Shown in pieces: positions 43,339-52,123 of a stretch of 64,000 bases of DNA. The position numbers and the translations under genes are program-made. Position 1 is the first letter of the stretch. Each line of letters starts with the position of its first letter. Below the pieces are notes generated by a model. The model was not told where the DNA came from. It was given only the letters and a program-made list of their open reading frames with translations, and did no database searches. The stretch covers positions 19,453 through 83,452 of the forward strand of contig CAMCMZ010000008.1 of assembly GCA_945876185.1 (NCBI GenBank), in the 5' to 3' direction. Source of the stretch: Candidatus Kuenenia stuttgartensis (lineage in GTDB: Bacteria; Planctomycetota; UBA11346).

Positions 43339-43736
43339 TTCGGTTCCTTGGCAGGAGGGACGGTCGTCTCGCGCAGGATCTTCAGGTCGGCTTCCGCCCG
43401 TTCGGCTCGGCGCGCCTGGGTGTCGGCGCGTTCGCTGGCGGCGGTGAGATCCCGGCGCAAGCCCTCGCAGGTGGTGCGGTAGGTCGCAAGGGCGGATTCC
43501 ACCTGCGCCAGTTGCTGCCGGGTTGTGGCAAGTTGGTCCGTCGTCCGGGTCAGGTCGATCCGCATCCGGTCCAGATCGCTGGCATGCTGATCGCGTTCAG
43601 ACCGCAACCGGTCCTGTCTGCCGGCCGAAACCAAGCCAAGAACGGTCACCAGGGCCAATCCGGTGAGGGCGATGACGATGGCGACGACGGCGATGCGCGG
43701 CATGGCGGGATGGTCGTGGCAGGGCGGCGGCTGCAA
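43335..43736 (-). CDS. Membrane-anchored coiled-coil protein
   Basis: 133 residues, or 122 if the second ATG (43703, MPRIAVVAIV) is used. One N-terminal membrane helix (IAVVAIVIALTGLALVTVLG) is followed by a heptad-rich coiled coil to near the end (LRSERDQHASDLDRMRIDLT, LAQVESALATYRTTCEGLRR). Coupled by a 4-base overlap to the lipoprotein gene downstream. Could act as a periplasmic spacer or scaffold; function unknown. Confidence 0.75.
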   Translation of the reverse strand: MQPPPCHDHPAMPRIAVVAIVIALTGLALVTVLGLVSAGRQDRLRSERDQHASDLDRMRIDLTRTTDQLATTRQQLAQVESALATYRTTCEGLRRDLTAASERADTQARRAERAEADLKILRETTVPPAKEPK

Positions 43737-43755
43737 CCGCCATGACCGTCACAAC

Positions 43756-43858
43756 GCAGGGCGCCTCAAAAGTCGGCCTTCCTGGGAGCGCCGGCGTCTC
43801 GCCGGCCGAAAAAGCAGCATCCGAAGGATGCTGCCAACCGACTTTTGAGGCAGCCTGC
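43756..43858. repeat. MITE-like element with terminal inverted repeats (family B)
   Basis: The ends GCAGGGCGCCTCAAAAGTCG and, reverse-complemented from the right, GCAGGCTGCCTCAAAAGTCG pair at 19 of 21 positions, including 14 perfect bases (GCCTCAAAAGTCGG). Two internal hairpins: GCGCCGGCG/CGCCGGC and GCATCC/GGATGC. About 103 bases, no gene. It sits one base after the stop of the exported TPR gene at 43860 within the six-gene run and could act as a terminator or mRNA processing site. Confidence 0.8.
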
Positions 43859-43859
43859 A

Positions 43860-45236
43860 TCACATCGGGGGCTGCATCTCGCCATCCTTCTTCACGGATT
43901 TCTTCTCGGATTTGAGGTCGCTTTTGCCGGCCTTGCCTGGACCCGGTTCCGACGCCGCTTTGGTTGGGGTCGTGGTCGGAACCGTGGTCGGAGATGCGGC
44001 CGGAGCGGTCTTCACCGGTTCAGGCTGGGCTTCATCCGGCGGCAGCGTATCGAGCAGCGCCTTCGCCTTGGTCTTGGCGTCGAGCTTCGAATCGGTCGCG
44101 GCGGCGCCGCTGAGCAGCAGGCGGATGGTGCGCTCCTGCTCCTTGAAGAATTGGGCCCGTGTCTCGTCCTTGGGATCGGCGGTGGCGCGCTGCGCGTTGA
44201 GATCATCCAGGAGCAGCCGGCCGGCCTGGTAGCGCGCCTCGCACTTCATGTCGAGGCTGCCCTGGGGCAGGGCGTCGAGGGCGATGAGTTCCGGGATCAC
44301 CGCCGCAGACGCTTCGATCGCCAGGCGGGCCATGGCGCGGCCGAAGCGCAGTCGAACCCGCGTGAACGCATCGGCATTACCCTGGAGGATCAGCCGGTCG
44401 TAGATGGTGATCGCCTCCTTGGGCCGGTTCAGGGTGGTCATCGCCTCGGCGCGCCAGATGCCGAACGTCCAGTAGATCTCGTTGTCTTCGAAGAATCCCG
44501 GGCCGGGGAGAAACGACACCTTGGCGCAGGCGTTCTGGGTCTTGACGAGATCGTTATCAGCAAGCGCCAGCGCGGCGCGGATGGCGGCAGCACGGCTTTC
44601 GCAGCCCGGCCGGACCAGAGTCTTGCCGCGTTTGTCGAGTTCCTCCGCGATCGCAGTGGCGGCCTCGGTCTTCTTGGCCAGGGCAAGGTTCATCCCTTCG
44701 CGGCAACGGGCATCGAGCCACAGGCGATGGGCCTGCTCGTCGTCCTTGATCTTGGGCGACGGTTTTCCGGGAATAGGCAGCGGCCACTTGGGGTTGAACT
44801 GGTTGATGCGGCCGAACATCTCGGCCGCCTTGACGTGGTCGCGCGCGAGTTCCCAGCAGTCGCCGGCCTTGAAGGCGCCGTAGACTCGTTCGCTCACGGT
44901 CGCTCCGCTGTCGGCCATCTGGGTGAAACGCACCGCAGCGAGTTCGTAGCGGCCGCGCGCGAATTCGGCCATGCCGGCGGTCCAGAACCCCTCGTTGACG
45001 GTCCAGCGGTAGGTCATCTGCCGCACGTCCGACAGCGCGATGCGACCGGCGATGTTGGCGGCGTTCAGGGTGGTCTTCCACCAGATCTGGTCCGGGGTCT
45101 CGTAGGCGATGAATCCGCTGACCCTCCGGTTGTCGTTGAGGACAATCTGGTCGCGGTCGGCATCACTGGCGGCGAGCGATCCCGCCACGAAGGCGGCCCA
45201 CACCAGGCAGGCGGCGAGGCGTTTGATGAAGGTCAT
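43860..45236 (-). CDS. Exported TPR-like protein A
   Basis: 458 residues with a signal peptide (RLAACLVWAAFVAGSLAASD). A short beta-domain of about 55 residues comes first (DQIVLNDNRRVSGFIAYETP), followed by helical TPR-like repeats (FARGRYELAAVRFTQMADSG and similar) and a disordered Thr/Pro then Lys/Ser-rich tail. The same plan is seen in the next upstream gene, suggesting duplication. Probably periplasmic; partner unknown. Confidence 0.78.
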   Translation of the reverse strand: MTFIKRLAACLVWAAFVAGSLAASDADRDQIVLNDNRRVSGFIAYETPDQIWWKTTLNAANIAGRIALSDVRQMTYRWTVNEGFWTAGMAEFARGRYELAAVRFTQMADSGATVSERVYGAFKAGDCWELARDHVKAAEMFGRINQFNPKWPLPIPGKPSPKIKDDEQAHRLWLDARCREGMNLALAKKTEAATAIAEELDKRGKTLVRPGCESRAAAIRAALALADNDLVKTQNACAKVSFLPGPGFFEDNEIYWTFGIWRAEAMTTLNRPKEAITIYDRLILQGNADAFTRVRLRFGRAMARLAIEASAAVIPELIALDALPQGSLDMKCEARYQAGRLLLDDLNAQRATADPKDETRAQFFKEQERTIRLLLSGAAATDSKLDAKTKAKALLDTLPPDEAQPEPVKTAPAASPTTVPTTTPTKAASEPGPGKAGKSDLKSEKKSVKKDGEMQPPM

Positions 45237-45268
45237 GGCAGTGTCCGGTGGGAAAGGGCGTGGTGGGC

Positions 45269-45313
45269 AGTGGCGCTAGAAACAGTGGCGCTAGAACCAG
45301 TGGCGCTAGAACT
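45269..45313. repeat. Three tandem 15-base repeats
   Basis: CAGTGGCGCTAGAAA/C occurs three times in succession between the two TPR genes; the stop codon of the upstream gene (TAG, 45306-45308) is in the last unit, so repeat-number change would move only untranslated sequence. Confidence 0.85.
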
Positions 45314-46370
45314 TGCCCGCATAAATGCGGTATTCGCGCTTGTCTTCGGCGCTGACCGCCGGGTCCTTGTCGAGTTGGCTGGCCAGACGTTTGACCAGGG
45401 CGGTCGCCGGCGTGTTCACCGAGGGAAGCCCCTTGGCGTAGGTGGTGGCGAGGGCCGCATGATCGAACGCGGCCGCCGCGGCAGCGGCGTTGGCATTGCC
45501 AAGCAGCAACGCCCACGACAGGTGCGCCCGCGCGGCGACGCTGTCGTCCAGGCCGCTGTAGGCGAGTTGGCGCACTACGGCATAGGCGGCGTCGCTGCGG
45601 CTGGCCGCAGCAAGGTCGGTGGCCAGCGTCAGGCCGATCTCGGCCCAATCGTTCGGCATCAACTTGGCGGTGTCGGGGGTGAAGACCGTCTCCAGCAGCG
45701 CGGCGGCGTCGGCCGGCTTGGCACCAGCGCGCGCGGCCCCGGCCTTGAGAACCTTGGCCTGGATCGGGGCTTCGGCCCCGAGTTCGGCCCGCGATTCCAG
45801 GGCGGTGGCGGCTGCCGTGGCATCTTCCGGCTTCTTGAGCGCGAGCGCGGCGCGGCCGCGCAGGGTGATCGCCCGCCCCAGCAGCACCGAGCGCGGCGTC
45901 TGCTTCTCGAATTGCGCCACGGCGGCGAGCGCGGCGTCGGGCTTGCCCAGGGCGAGATGGCACTCGGCGAGTTTCAGCAGCGCCCGTTCCGGCACCCAGA
46001 AGGTCTTGCTGAGTCGCACCGCGTTCTCGAACATCTTCACGGCGGTATCGTAGCGTTCCTTGGCGATCTCTTTCAGGCCATTTTCATAGGCCTTGTTGTC
46101 GCTTTCATCCTTGAATTCGACCTTGATGTACTTGCCGCGCTTGAATTCAGCAACTTGGATTCCGTCCTTGTCGATGGAGTAACGCACCCCATCGAGGTTC
46201 TCTAGGATGATCCAGGCATTGAGTGGTGCGACGCCATCGCGGTGGATGACCCCGCGCGCCGCATCTCCAGCCCCGGCAAAGGCGGCCAGGGCAAGGATCA
46301 GCAGCGCGGCGGCGAACCGGGTGACGGGATCCGGCAGGGCGGTTAGAGGGCAGGTGCGGTGCGGGCTCAT
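45306..46370 (-). CDS. Exported TPR-like protein B
   Basis: 354 residues from ATG 46370, whose A-T-G-A overlaps the stop of the giant TPR gene upstream. Signal peptide (FAAALLILALAAFAGAGDA), then a small beta-domain (APLNAWIILENLDGVRYSID) resembling that of protein A, then TPR repeats (AYENGLKEIAKERYDTAVKM, ALLKLAECHLALGKPDAALA). The gene ends inside the 15-base tandem repeats. Function unknown; paralogy to protein A is inferred from layout rather than strong identity. Confidence 0.78.
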   Translation of the reverse strand: MSPHRTCPLTALPDPVTRFAAALLILALAAFAGAGDAARGVIHRDGVAPLNAWIILENLDGVRYSIDKDGIQVAEFKRGKYIKVEFKDESDNKAYENGLKEIAKERYDTAVKMFENAVRLSKTFWVPERALLKLAECHLALGKPDAALAAVAQFEKQTPRSVLLGRAITLRGRAALALKKPEDATAAATALESRAELGAEAPIQAKVLKAGAARAGAKPADAAALLETVFTPDTAKLMPNDWAEIGLTLATDLAAASRSDAAYAVVRQLAYSGLDDSVAARAHLSWALLLGNANAAAAAAAFDHAALATTYAKGLPSVNTPATALVKRLASQLDKDPAVSAEDKREYRIYAGKF

Positions 46371-49300
46371 GGCTTCACCTTCGGGGCGGTCGGAGCGGTC
46401 GGGGCGGTCGGGGTGGTAGCGGCGTTCTTGGCATCGCCAGGCGCAGGTGCGACCGATGGGGTGGTGGCCGTCGGCGCGGCCCCGGTCGCATCTTTGCTGG
46501 TCTCGGCCGCCGCCTTGTTCTCGGCGGGGGCGGCCTTGGGCGCCGTTTTGCCGACTTCCCACAGGATCTGCACCGTCTCGCCATCGCGGTTCTCGACCGA
46601 GATGGCTTCGAAATTGGGAGCGTTGGCGTCGATGAAGACCGGCTTCGTCGCCCCATCGACGGTGAGCTTATCGATGCGGAAGGTGGGTTTGGCAGTGACC
46701 CCGCTGACCAGGTAGAGTTGCAGGAAGCGTTCGCAAAGCGTCACGGTTGCGGCGTTGCGCGGCCAGCGCGCGCGTGGGTCGTCGCGCACGCCGCCGAGAT
46801 CGAGCGAGGGAGCGATCAGGTCGCGCGAAATGTCGCTCTTGTTGATGGCGATGAAGTCGAGCCGGCGGTTGACCGGTTCGAGTTCGCCCATGGCGACGCA
46901 GAGTTCCAGGACCTGGGTCACCGCGATCCACCATTTTTCCGAGCCTTCGCGCAGGATGTCGCGGTTGTCCACCGCGATGCTGCGGGCCTTGGCCAGACTG
47001 TCCTTGTTCGGTACCGGCTTGCCTTCGCTAGGGTTCTTGAGCGCATCGATGACCAATTCGACATAGGCGGACGAGTATTCGCGGTTGTAGGGATCGTAGT
47101 CGAACAGTTCCGAGAACAGGGCCTGGGCCTTGGGGCTGGCACCGGATTCACGATAGCACTCGGCCAGGCGCTCCTTGGTGCGGATGTCCTGGGCCAGGGT
47201 CTCGGCCACCTTGGCGAGGGCCTCGGCCTGGTCGCTGAACTGCTTGTGCAATTCCGCCCCGATCTTGTCGCGGATCGCGTCGATCGCCTTGCGCAGGGCG
47301 AGCACCTGCGGATAGGCGGCGAGGTAGTCGATCGGCTTCTCTCCGAATTCGCTCAAGGGTCGCCCGTTTTCCCACCACTGTTTGATCGGCTGCTTGTCTT
47401 CGAGCAGATCGCGCAGCGCTTCCCACAGGACCTTGAGTTCCGGCCGCTGGGTGAACAGCGCCCCCAGTCGGTCGAGTTCGGGTTTGGGATTCGCGCGGAA
47501 CGAGTTGGCCGCGCCGTTGCTGGCCAGATTGGCGCGCAGGATCTCGTAGAGCGGCCGGGACTTGGCGTGCATCTCGATGTCCCACAGGGTGTCCGCGACC
47601 AGGCGGATCATATTCTGGTCCGACTTCGGCGTCAGGGTGGGCGCAAGCAGGTCGGCCATCGCGGCGCGGGCCTTGCGGCTGATCTCGGTGAAGCGCGGCG
47701 CGTCGGCGCCGCCCACGGCCTGGAATGCGTCGGCCTGCTTGGCGATCGACTGGAAGACCACCGCGAGATTCTTGCCGCTGCGTTGCACGCGGTCGGATTC
47801 GCCGGGCAGCTTTGCGCCGGCCTTGGCGAAGGCCTCGTAGGCGGCGAGGTAGCGCGGCCAGTTGTCGCTGAGGAGCTTCGGCTTCGAGCGGTCTTCCGGG
47901 GCGCGGACAGAGGCCTGGTAGAACTCGTAGACGGCGCGGGCCAGATCCTGGACCTGGCCGGCCGCGACGGAATCCTCCGGCATCGGGATCCAGGCCTGGG
48001 GTGCGATCAGCGCATCGATGACGTCGATGAATTTTCCCGCCTTGATAAGGGCAAAGGCCTTCGCTGATTTGGCGATGGTCAGGCGCTTGAGCGAATCCTT
48101 GTCGGTCTTCGCCCCCACTTCATTGATCTCGTCGTCCGCGCGCGCGACCAGGTTCTTGATGATCTCTGCCCGCTTGGGGTCGGAATTGGCGTTCTTTTCC
48201 AGGCTGTCGTACCATTGGCGCGACGCCGACACGAACATGCCGAAGGCGCGGGCCTTCTCAGCCGGATACTTCTTGATGAACTCGCCGAGCATGCGCAGCG
48301 CTTCCTCGAAGCGCTTGTCCTCGATCATCTGCGCGACCTCGGACAGTTCGAAGGACGGACCGCCGACCTCGGTCGGGGCGATCTGGTTGACCAGGGCGAT
48401 GACGTCGGAGCGCAGGCGCTGCCCGGCCGCGTTCTTGGCGCGCGAATTGAGCGACTGCCCCAGCCCGGCCGCCGTGCGGGCCAGGCGTTCGACCGAGGCC
48501 CCAGCAGTGGTGAACTTGAGGTCCTTGCCGCGCCAGGGATTTGCCTTTTCGTTGGCTTTGCCGCCGCGCGCCGCGACCGCGCTCAAGCCCTCGGCGGCGA
48601 TCACCGCCGCGTGGTAGGGCAGTTCAGCCTTCGAGAGGCAGACGGCCAGGATCTGATAGAGGTCCGGCCCGACCTCGATCATGGTCTGTTGGTCGGCTTC
48701 GCTCAGGCCGAGGATGCCGTTACGCAGGATGACGGCCGCGTTCATGTAAAACCGGCGCTGTTCGAACGGGTCGATGGATTGGCGCGCGCTGCTGTAGTAG
48801 ATCCGGCCGGTGCTCAGCGCGTCGCGGGGATCCGCCGCGACCGGGATGTCGGACCAACTGCTGCCGCCACCTCCGCCCCCGATCATGATGGCCTTGGTCC
48901 AGGCCTTGGCATTGGGCGCATAGCGGTTCTTCGCCGCGCCGCCGACCTTGCTCAGCAAGGCATTCGCCTGGACCGTGTCGCCCTTGAGGTTGAACAGCAG
49001 CGCCGCCTGGATGTAGACTTCAGCCGTGACCTGGGCCAACTTCTCATCCGGGCCCTCGGGATGGACTGACTTGTCGTTGTTGTAATAGGTCTTGAACGCC
49101 CCATCCCACTGCTGCGCCACCAGCGCCGTGACCTTGTCGTTCTTCATCTCATTCGCCCAGCGGAAGAGGTTCGCCCACATTTCGAGCTGGAAGTGCTTCA
49201 GGTGCGCCCGGCCCTGCTCGGGCACGTCCTTCATCTGGATCTTGAACAGTTCGCCGAAGCCTTCGACCACGCGATCGGCTCCGGTGTCGGGCAGCTTCCA

Positions 49301-50167
49301 GCGCGCGCCTTCAGCGCGCAGGACGGCGACGTAGCCCTTCAGGTACGGATACTGCTCGCCCGCTTGGAAGTCCCACATGTCGAAGATCTTCAGGTGCTGT
49401 TTGAGCGTTCCCGCGAGGAATTTCTCGGCTGGCGCGGGATCGATGCCGAATTCGCGGCCGCGCGTCACGACCTCGCGCAGGGCGATGTGGGCCTGCACGA
49501 GCTGGCGCACGATTTCATTGCGCATCAGGATGCTGGCCTGGTTGATCTTGACGAATTCGGGCGTTTCTGGTTCCAGCTTGTCCATCGCCGGTTCTTCGAC
49601 CTCCTTGAAGTATTTGTTGTAGGCAGCCAACGCGGTGTCGAGGTTCTCGCCGGCTGATTTGACGAGCTGATTCAGGGCGTTGGTGATCTGCTCCAGCCGT
49701 TCCTTGGTGACGGTGCCGGCGAGCGGCAGCGGCGCATTGGGAATGAGTCCATTGGTACCGCATATGACCGAAATCAGTCGGGTCGTGGCGTTGGTGCTGG
49801 CCAGGATCTGGGCCACCGCCGGGGGCAATTTATTCGCTTTGCGCGCTGCATCGAGTTCCGGAAAGAGCGTGTCAGCCTCTTTCACATAAGCATCGGCGAC
49901 CGCCTTGATCGGGTTGGCGCGGAAACGGTCGGCGACCATCCAGCGCAGGGCCTTGGCATACCAGCCGGTTTCATCCGGATAGGACTGGGCCAGGTAGTCC
50001 TTGAGCTGGCGTTCGGCCACCAAGCGCAGTTCGAGGTCCACCACCTGGCGCACCGCCTGGAATTGCGCATCGCGGGCGCGGGTGGCTTCTTCGCCGGCAT
50101 GCAGGCCCAGGCAGCCGGCGACCAGCGCCGCCAAAGTTGGGGAGAGGAATCGATGGGTGAGCAGCAT
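46367..50167 (-). CDS. Very large exported TPR-type repeat protein
   Basis: 1266 residues from ATG 50167 (MLLTHRFLSPTLAALVAG), which begins a signal peptide; longer in-frame starts lie in GC-rich leader sequence. Almost entirely helical, with TPR-like pairs over the whole length (DTVQANALLSKVGGAAKNRY, RFEEALRMLGEFIKKYPAEK). A Gly/Ser stretch (GGGGGGSSWSD) interrupts near residue 440. The last 60 residues are Pro/Ala/Thr-rich, ending in APTAPTAPKVKP. It is the first gene of the six-gene set and is likely a periplasmic or surface scaffold. No family recognised. Confidence 0.82.
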   Translation of the reverse strand: MLLTHRFLSPTLAALVAGCLGLHAGEEATRARDAQFQAVRQVVDLELRLVAERQLKDYLAQSYPDETGWYAKALRWMVADRFRANPIKAVADAYVKEADTLFPELDAARKANKLPPAVAQILASTNATTRLISVICGTNGLIPNAPLPLAGTVTKERLEQITNALNQLVKSAGENLDTALAAYNKYFKEVEEPAMDKLEPETPEFVKINQASILMRNEIVRQLVQAHIALREVVTRGREFGIDPAPAEKFLAGTLKQHLKIFDMWDFQAGEQYPYLKGYVAVLRAEGARWKLPDTGADRVVEGFGELFKIQMKDVPEQGRAHLKHFQLEMWANLFRWANEMKNDKVTALVAQQWDGAFKTYYNNDKSVHPEGPDEKLAQVTAEVYIQAALLFNLKGDTVQANALLSKVGGAAKNRYAPNAKAWTKAIMIGGGGGGSSWSDIPVAADPRDALSTGRIYYSSARQSIDPFEQRRFYMNAAVILRNGILGLSEADQQTMIEVGPDLYQILAVCLSKAELPYHAAVIAAEGLSAVAARGGKANEKANPWRGKDLKFTTAGASVERLARTAAGLGQSLNSRAKNAAGQRLRSDVIALVNQIAPTEVGGPSFELSEVAQMIEDKRFEEALRMLGEFIKKYPAEKARAFGMFVSASRQWYDSLEKNANSDPKRAEIIKNLVARADDEINEVGAKTDKDSLKRLTIAKSAKAFALIKAGKFIDVIDALIAPQAWIPMPEDSVAAGQVQDLARAVYEFYQASVRAPEDRSKPKLLSDNWPRYLAAYEAFAKAGAKLPGESDRVQRSGKNLAVVFQSIAKQADAFQAVGGADAPRFTEISRKARAAMADLLAPTLTPKSDQNMIRLVADTLWDIEMHAKSRPLYEILRANLASNGAANSFRANPKPELDRLGALFTQRPELKVLWEALRDLLEDKQPIKQWWENGRPLSEFGEKPIDYLAAYPQVLALRKAIDAIRDKIGAELHKQFSDQAEALAKVAETLAQDIRTKERLAECYRESGASPKAQALFSELFDYDPYNREYSSAYVELVIDALKNPSEGKPVPNKDSLAKARSIAVDNRDILREGSEKWWIAVTQVLELCVAMGELEPVNRRLDFIAINKSDISRDLIAPSLDLGGVRDDPRARWPRNAATVTLCERFLQLYLVSGVTAKPTFRIDKLTVDGATKPVFIDANAPNFEAISVENRDGETVQILWEVGKTAPKAAPAENKAAAETSKDATGAAPTATTPSVAPAPGDAKNAATTPTAPTAPTAPKVKP

Positions 50168-50271
50168 AGAGCGTTCCCTTCCGAAGACGCAGAGCCTAAC
50201 GCAGGCCGAGGGCGATCGTTCGCAGGCAAGTGGACCCACCCCGTGCGCGCGCGGCGGAGGAAGGCTAACCC

Positions 50272-50308
50272 GGCCCCGGAAAAGGGGATGGCCATCCCCG
50301 CCGGGGCC
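50272..50308. promoter_or_regulatory. Nested palindrome in the leader of the giant TPR gene
   Basis: The outer arms GGCCCCGG and CCGGGGCC enclose the perfect 16-base palindrome GGGGATGGCCATCCCC. It is about 105 bases upstream of the start at 50167, in a 320-bp gap (50168-50487) with no supported gene. It could be an RNA hairpin or operator, or a terminator for the GT2 gene; there is no T-run. Confidence 0.45.
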
Positions 50309-50487
50309 GTTGGACGGGTGTGGCATACGCCTGGGCGTCGGGCCAGGGTCCCGGCCGCTGTCCGGCATGGTGACAGCTTGGCCGGCTCCCTGGTTCAATC
50401 GTCATAAGAAACTGAGAATCAAATGGTTGAAGCGATCGGTCAACGCGGCCGCATTTGTAGCGTGGTCGGGTAACCAGGCCGACCAAC

Positions 50488-51210
50488 CTATTCCAGGACG
50501 GCCCGGCCTCGGCGCGGCCAGAATCGGCAGGCACCCATGCGGGCAAACGCCGCCGTGGTTCGCGCCGTGTCGACCAGGGCGCGGAAATGGCTGACCCGGT
50601 CGGGCGGATAGCGCACCGGGACGGGATGGCGGCGCAGCGCGACGCCGGCCCGCATCGCGGCGACCAGGTGTTCTGCCTCGAAGGCGAAACGTCCGGCGCG
50701 CACGTTCAGGCGCGCCGCGAGCGGCAGCGGATAGACGCGCAGACCGGTCTGGTTGTCGCCCGGCCAGGTGCCGCACACCGTCCAGGTCGCGCAGTTGGTG
50801 GCGAAGCGGCCAAGGCGGCTGGCGAACGGCGCTCCGGCCATGGCGCGCACGCCCAGGTGCAAAGCGTGCGGATCCGCCGCAGCATCCCGCGCCAGTTGCG
50901 CGGCGGCGTCCGGTGGGTGCTGGCCGTCGGCGTCGCACGTCAGCACCTGGGAAAATCCAAGCGATTCCGCCCAGCTGAGGCCAGCACGCAGCGCCGCGCC
51001 CTTGCCCCGGTTGTCGCTCCAGCGGCGCACCTGCGCCCCGGCCGCTGCTGCCAGCGTGCCGCCGTCGTCGGTCGAACCATCATCGACGCAGAGCACGATG
51101 GCGCCGTGCGCCTTCAGCCCGCTAATGACAGCGGCAACGCACGGGGCGTGGTTGTAGAGCGGCACCAGGGCCACCAGGCCGGCCGGCCAGGGAATGATGG
51201 GCTCAGGCAC
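50488..51210 (-). CDS. Glycosyltransferase family 2
   Basis: 240 residues, a complete soluble GT-A domain: VALVPLYNHAPCVAAVI, nucleotide-binding VLCVDDGSTDDGG, and metal-binding TCDADGQHPPDAAAQLARDA (DxD-like). The C-terminal third includes DNQTGLRVYPLP, typical of the DPM1/polyprenyl-phosphate-sugar synthase branch. No membrane helices. It should transfer a sugar to a lipid or polysaccharide acceptor on the cytoplasmic face. Confidence 0.9.
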   Translation of the reverse strand: MPEPIIPWPAGLVALVPLYNHAPCVAAVISGLKAHGAIVLCVDDGSTDDGGTLAAAAGAQVRRWSDNRGKGAALRAGLSWAESLGFSQVLTCDADGQHPPDAAAQLARDAAADPHALHLGVRAMAGAPFASRLGRFATNCATWTVCGTWPGDNQTGLRVYPLPLAARLNVRAGRFAFEAEHLVAAMRAGVALRRHPVPVRYPPDRVSHFRALVDTARTTAAFARMGACRFWPRRGRAVLE

Positions 51211-51216
51211 GGTGCC

Positions 51217-52005
51217 CTATTTCCCCAGTTCGCCCAGAAATTCAGCCCAGGTCAGCAATTTCCGGCCGGGCGGCGGCACCAGGGCGAAGCGTTCCTCGTC
51301 GATCCCCGGCAGGCGCGTCCATTCGGCGAAGCGCACGGCATAGGCTGTGTCGTCGCCGGCGATCACCAGGGTGATCGCGGTCGGTCGGCGCAGCCGGTCG
51401 ATGTCCTGATGCCTGCCGTAGGTCAGGCGGATGCGCTCCGCTCCGTCGCGAGCCAGCAGGCGTTTTTCCGCCACCACCCGGTTGCCTGCGTCGATGGCGA
51501 GGATCGCCGGACCGGCGGCAGTGTCCTGGTGCAGCGTGGCCGCATCCGGGCCGGGGCTGACGGGCCGGTCGGGATCCAAACTGCCGACCAGCAGTTCGCT
51601 GCGCAGAAGGGGGGCGTCGCGAAGGAAAGCCGGTGCCTCGGCGGGCAGTTCCGCGAGCCGCCCCTGGGCCCAGGCGCCGCTGCGATCATTGCGCAGCGTC
51701 AGCGTGCCGTCGGCAGCCAGCAGCGCGGACAAGAAGGGCACCCCGGCCTTGCGCGCGTCCAGCCGCGAGCGCCCATCGGCGGAAAGCCAGGCGTCGACCG
51801 AAAATATCAGGGAATCACCGGCCTTCGGCTTCACCCGGAAGGTCAATACAGCGCGCAGATGCTCCGCCCGGCCCTGCGCCTGCGCGACCTGGGCAGCGAG
51901 GGCGGTCGCTGCTTTTGGCGTCAGCACTGTGGCTGGTGATTCCGCGCGGCCGTTGCAGCCGGCGGCGATCACGACGAAGACCAGCGCCAGGAGGCGGACG
52001 GGCAT
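51217..52005 (-). CDS. Lipoprotein, possibly LolA/LolB-fold
   Basis: 262 residues. Lipobox VIAAGCNGR near residue 17. The body, with alternating strands such as VLTFRVKPKAGDSLIFSVDA and DGTLTLRNDRSGAWAQGRLA, resembles the half-barrel of LolA/LolB and DUF4292-type lipoproteins, but similarity is by pattern only. It lies 6 bp upstream of the GT2 gene on the same strand and is probably co-transcribed. Confidence 0.72.
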   Translation of the reverse strand: MPVRLLALVFVVIAAGCNGRAESPATVLTPKAATALAAQVAQAQGRAEHLRAVLTFRVKPKAGDSLIFSVDAWLSADGRSRLDARKAGVPFLSALLAADGTLTLRNDRSGAWAQGRLAELPAEAPAFLRDAPLLRSELLVGSLDPDRPVSPGPDAATLHQDTAAGPAILAIDAGNRVVAEKRLLARDGAERIRLTYGRHQDIDRLRRPTAITLVIAGDDTAYAVRFAEWTRLPGIDEERFALVPPPGRKLLTWAEFLGELGK

Positions 52006-52123
52006 GGCAGGCTCCGAGGCCGCACCGTACGACTCTGCCGGGACGAGCCAGTCTCAGGGCTGTCGATGCCCGTCCGGGCGGGTGCTGGCTGTCTGGCCGA
52101 GTCCGGGTCACGCTGCTTTCACC

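Noticed and set aside
43845..46205. A 786-codon plus-strand frame, the longest on that strand
   Set aside because: It lies wholly antisense to the two exported TPR genes and reads Arg/Gly/Gln-rich sequence typical of the reverse frame of GC-rich genes.
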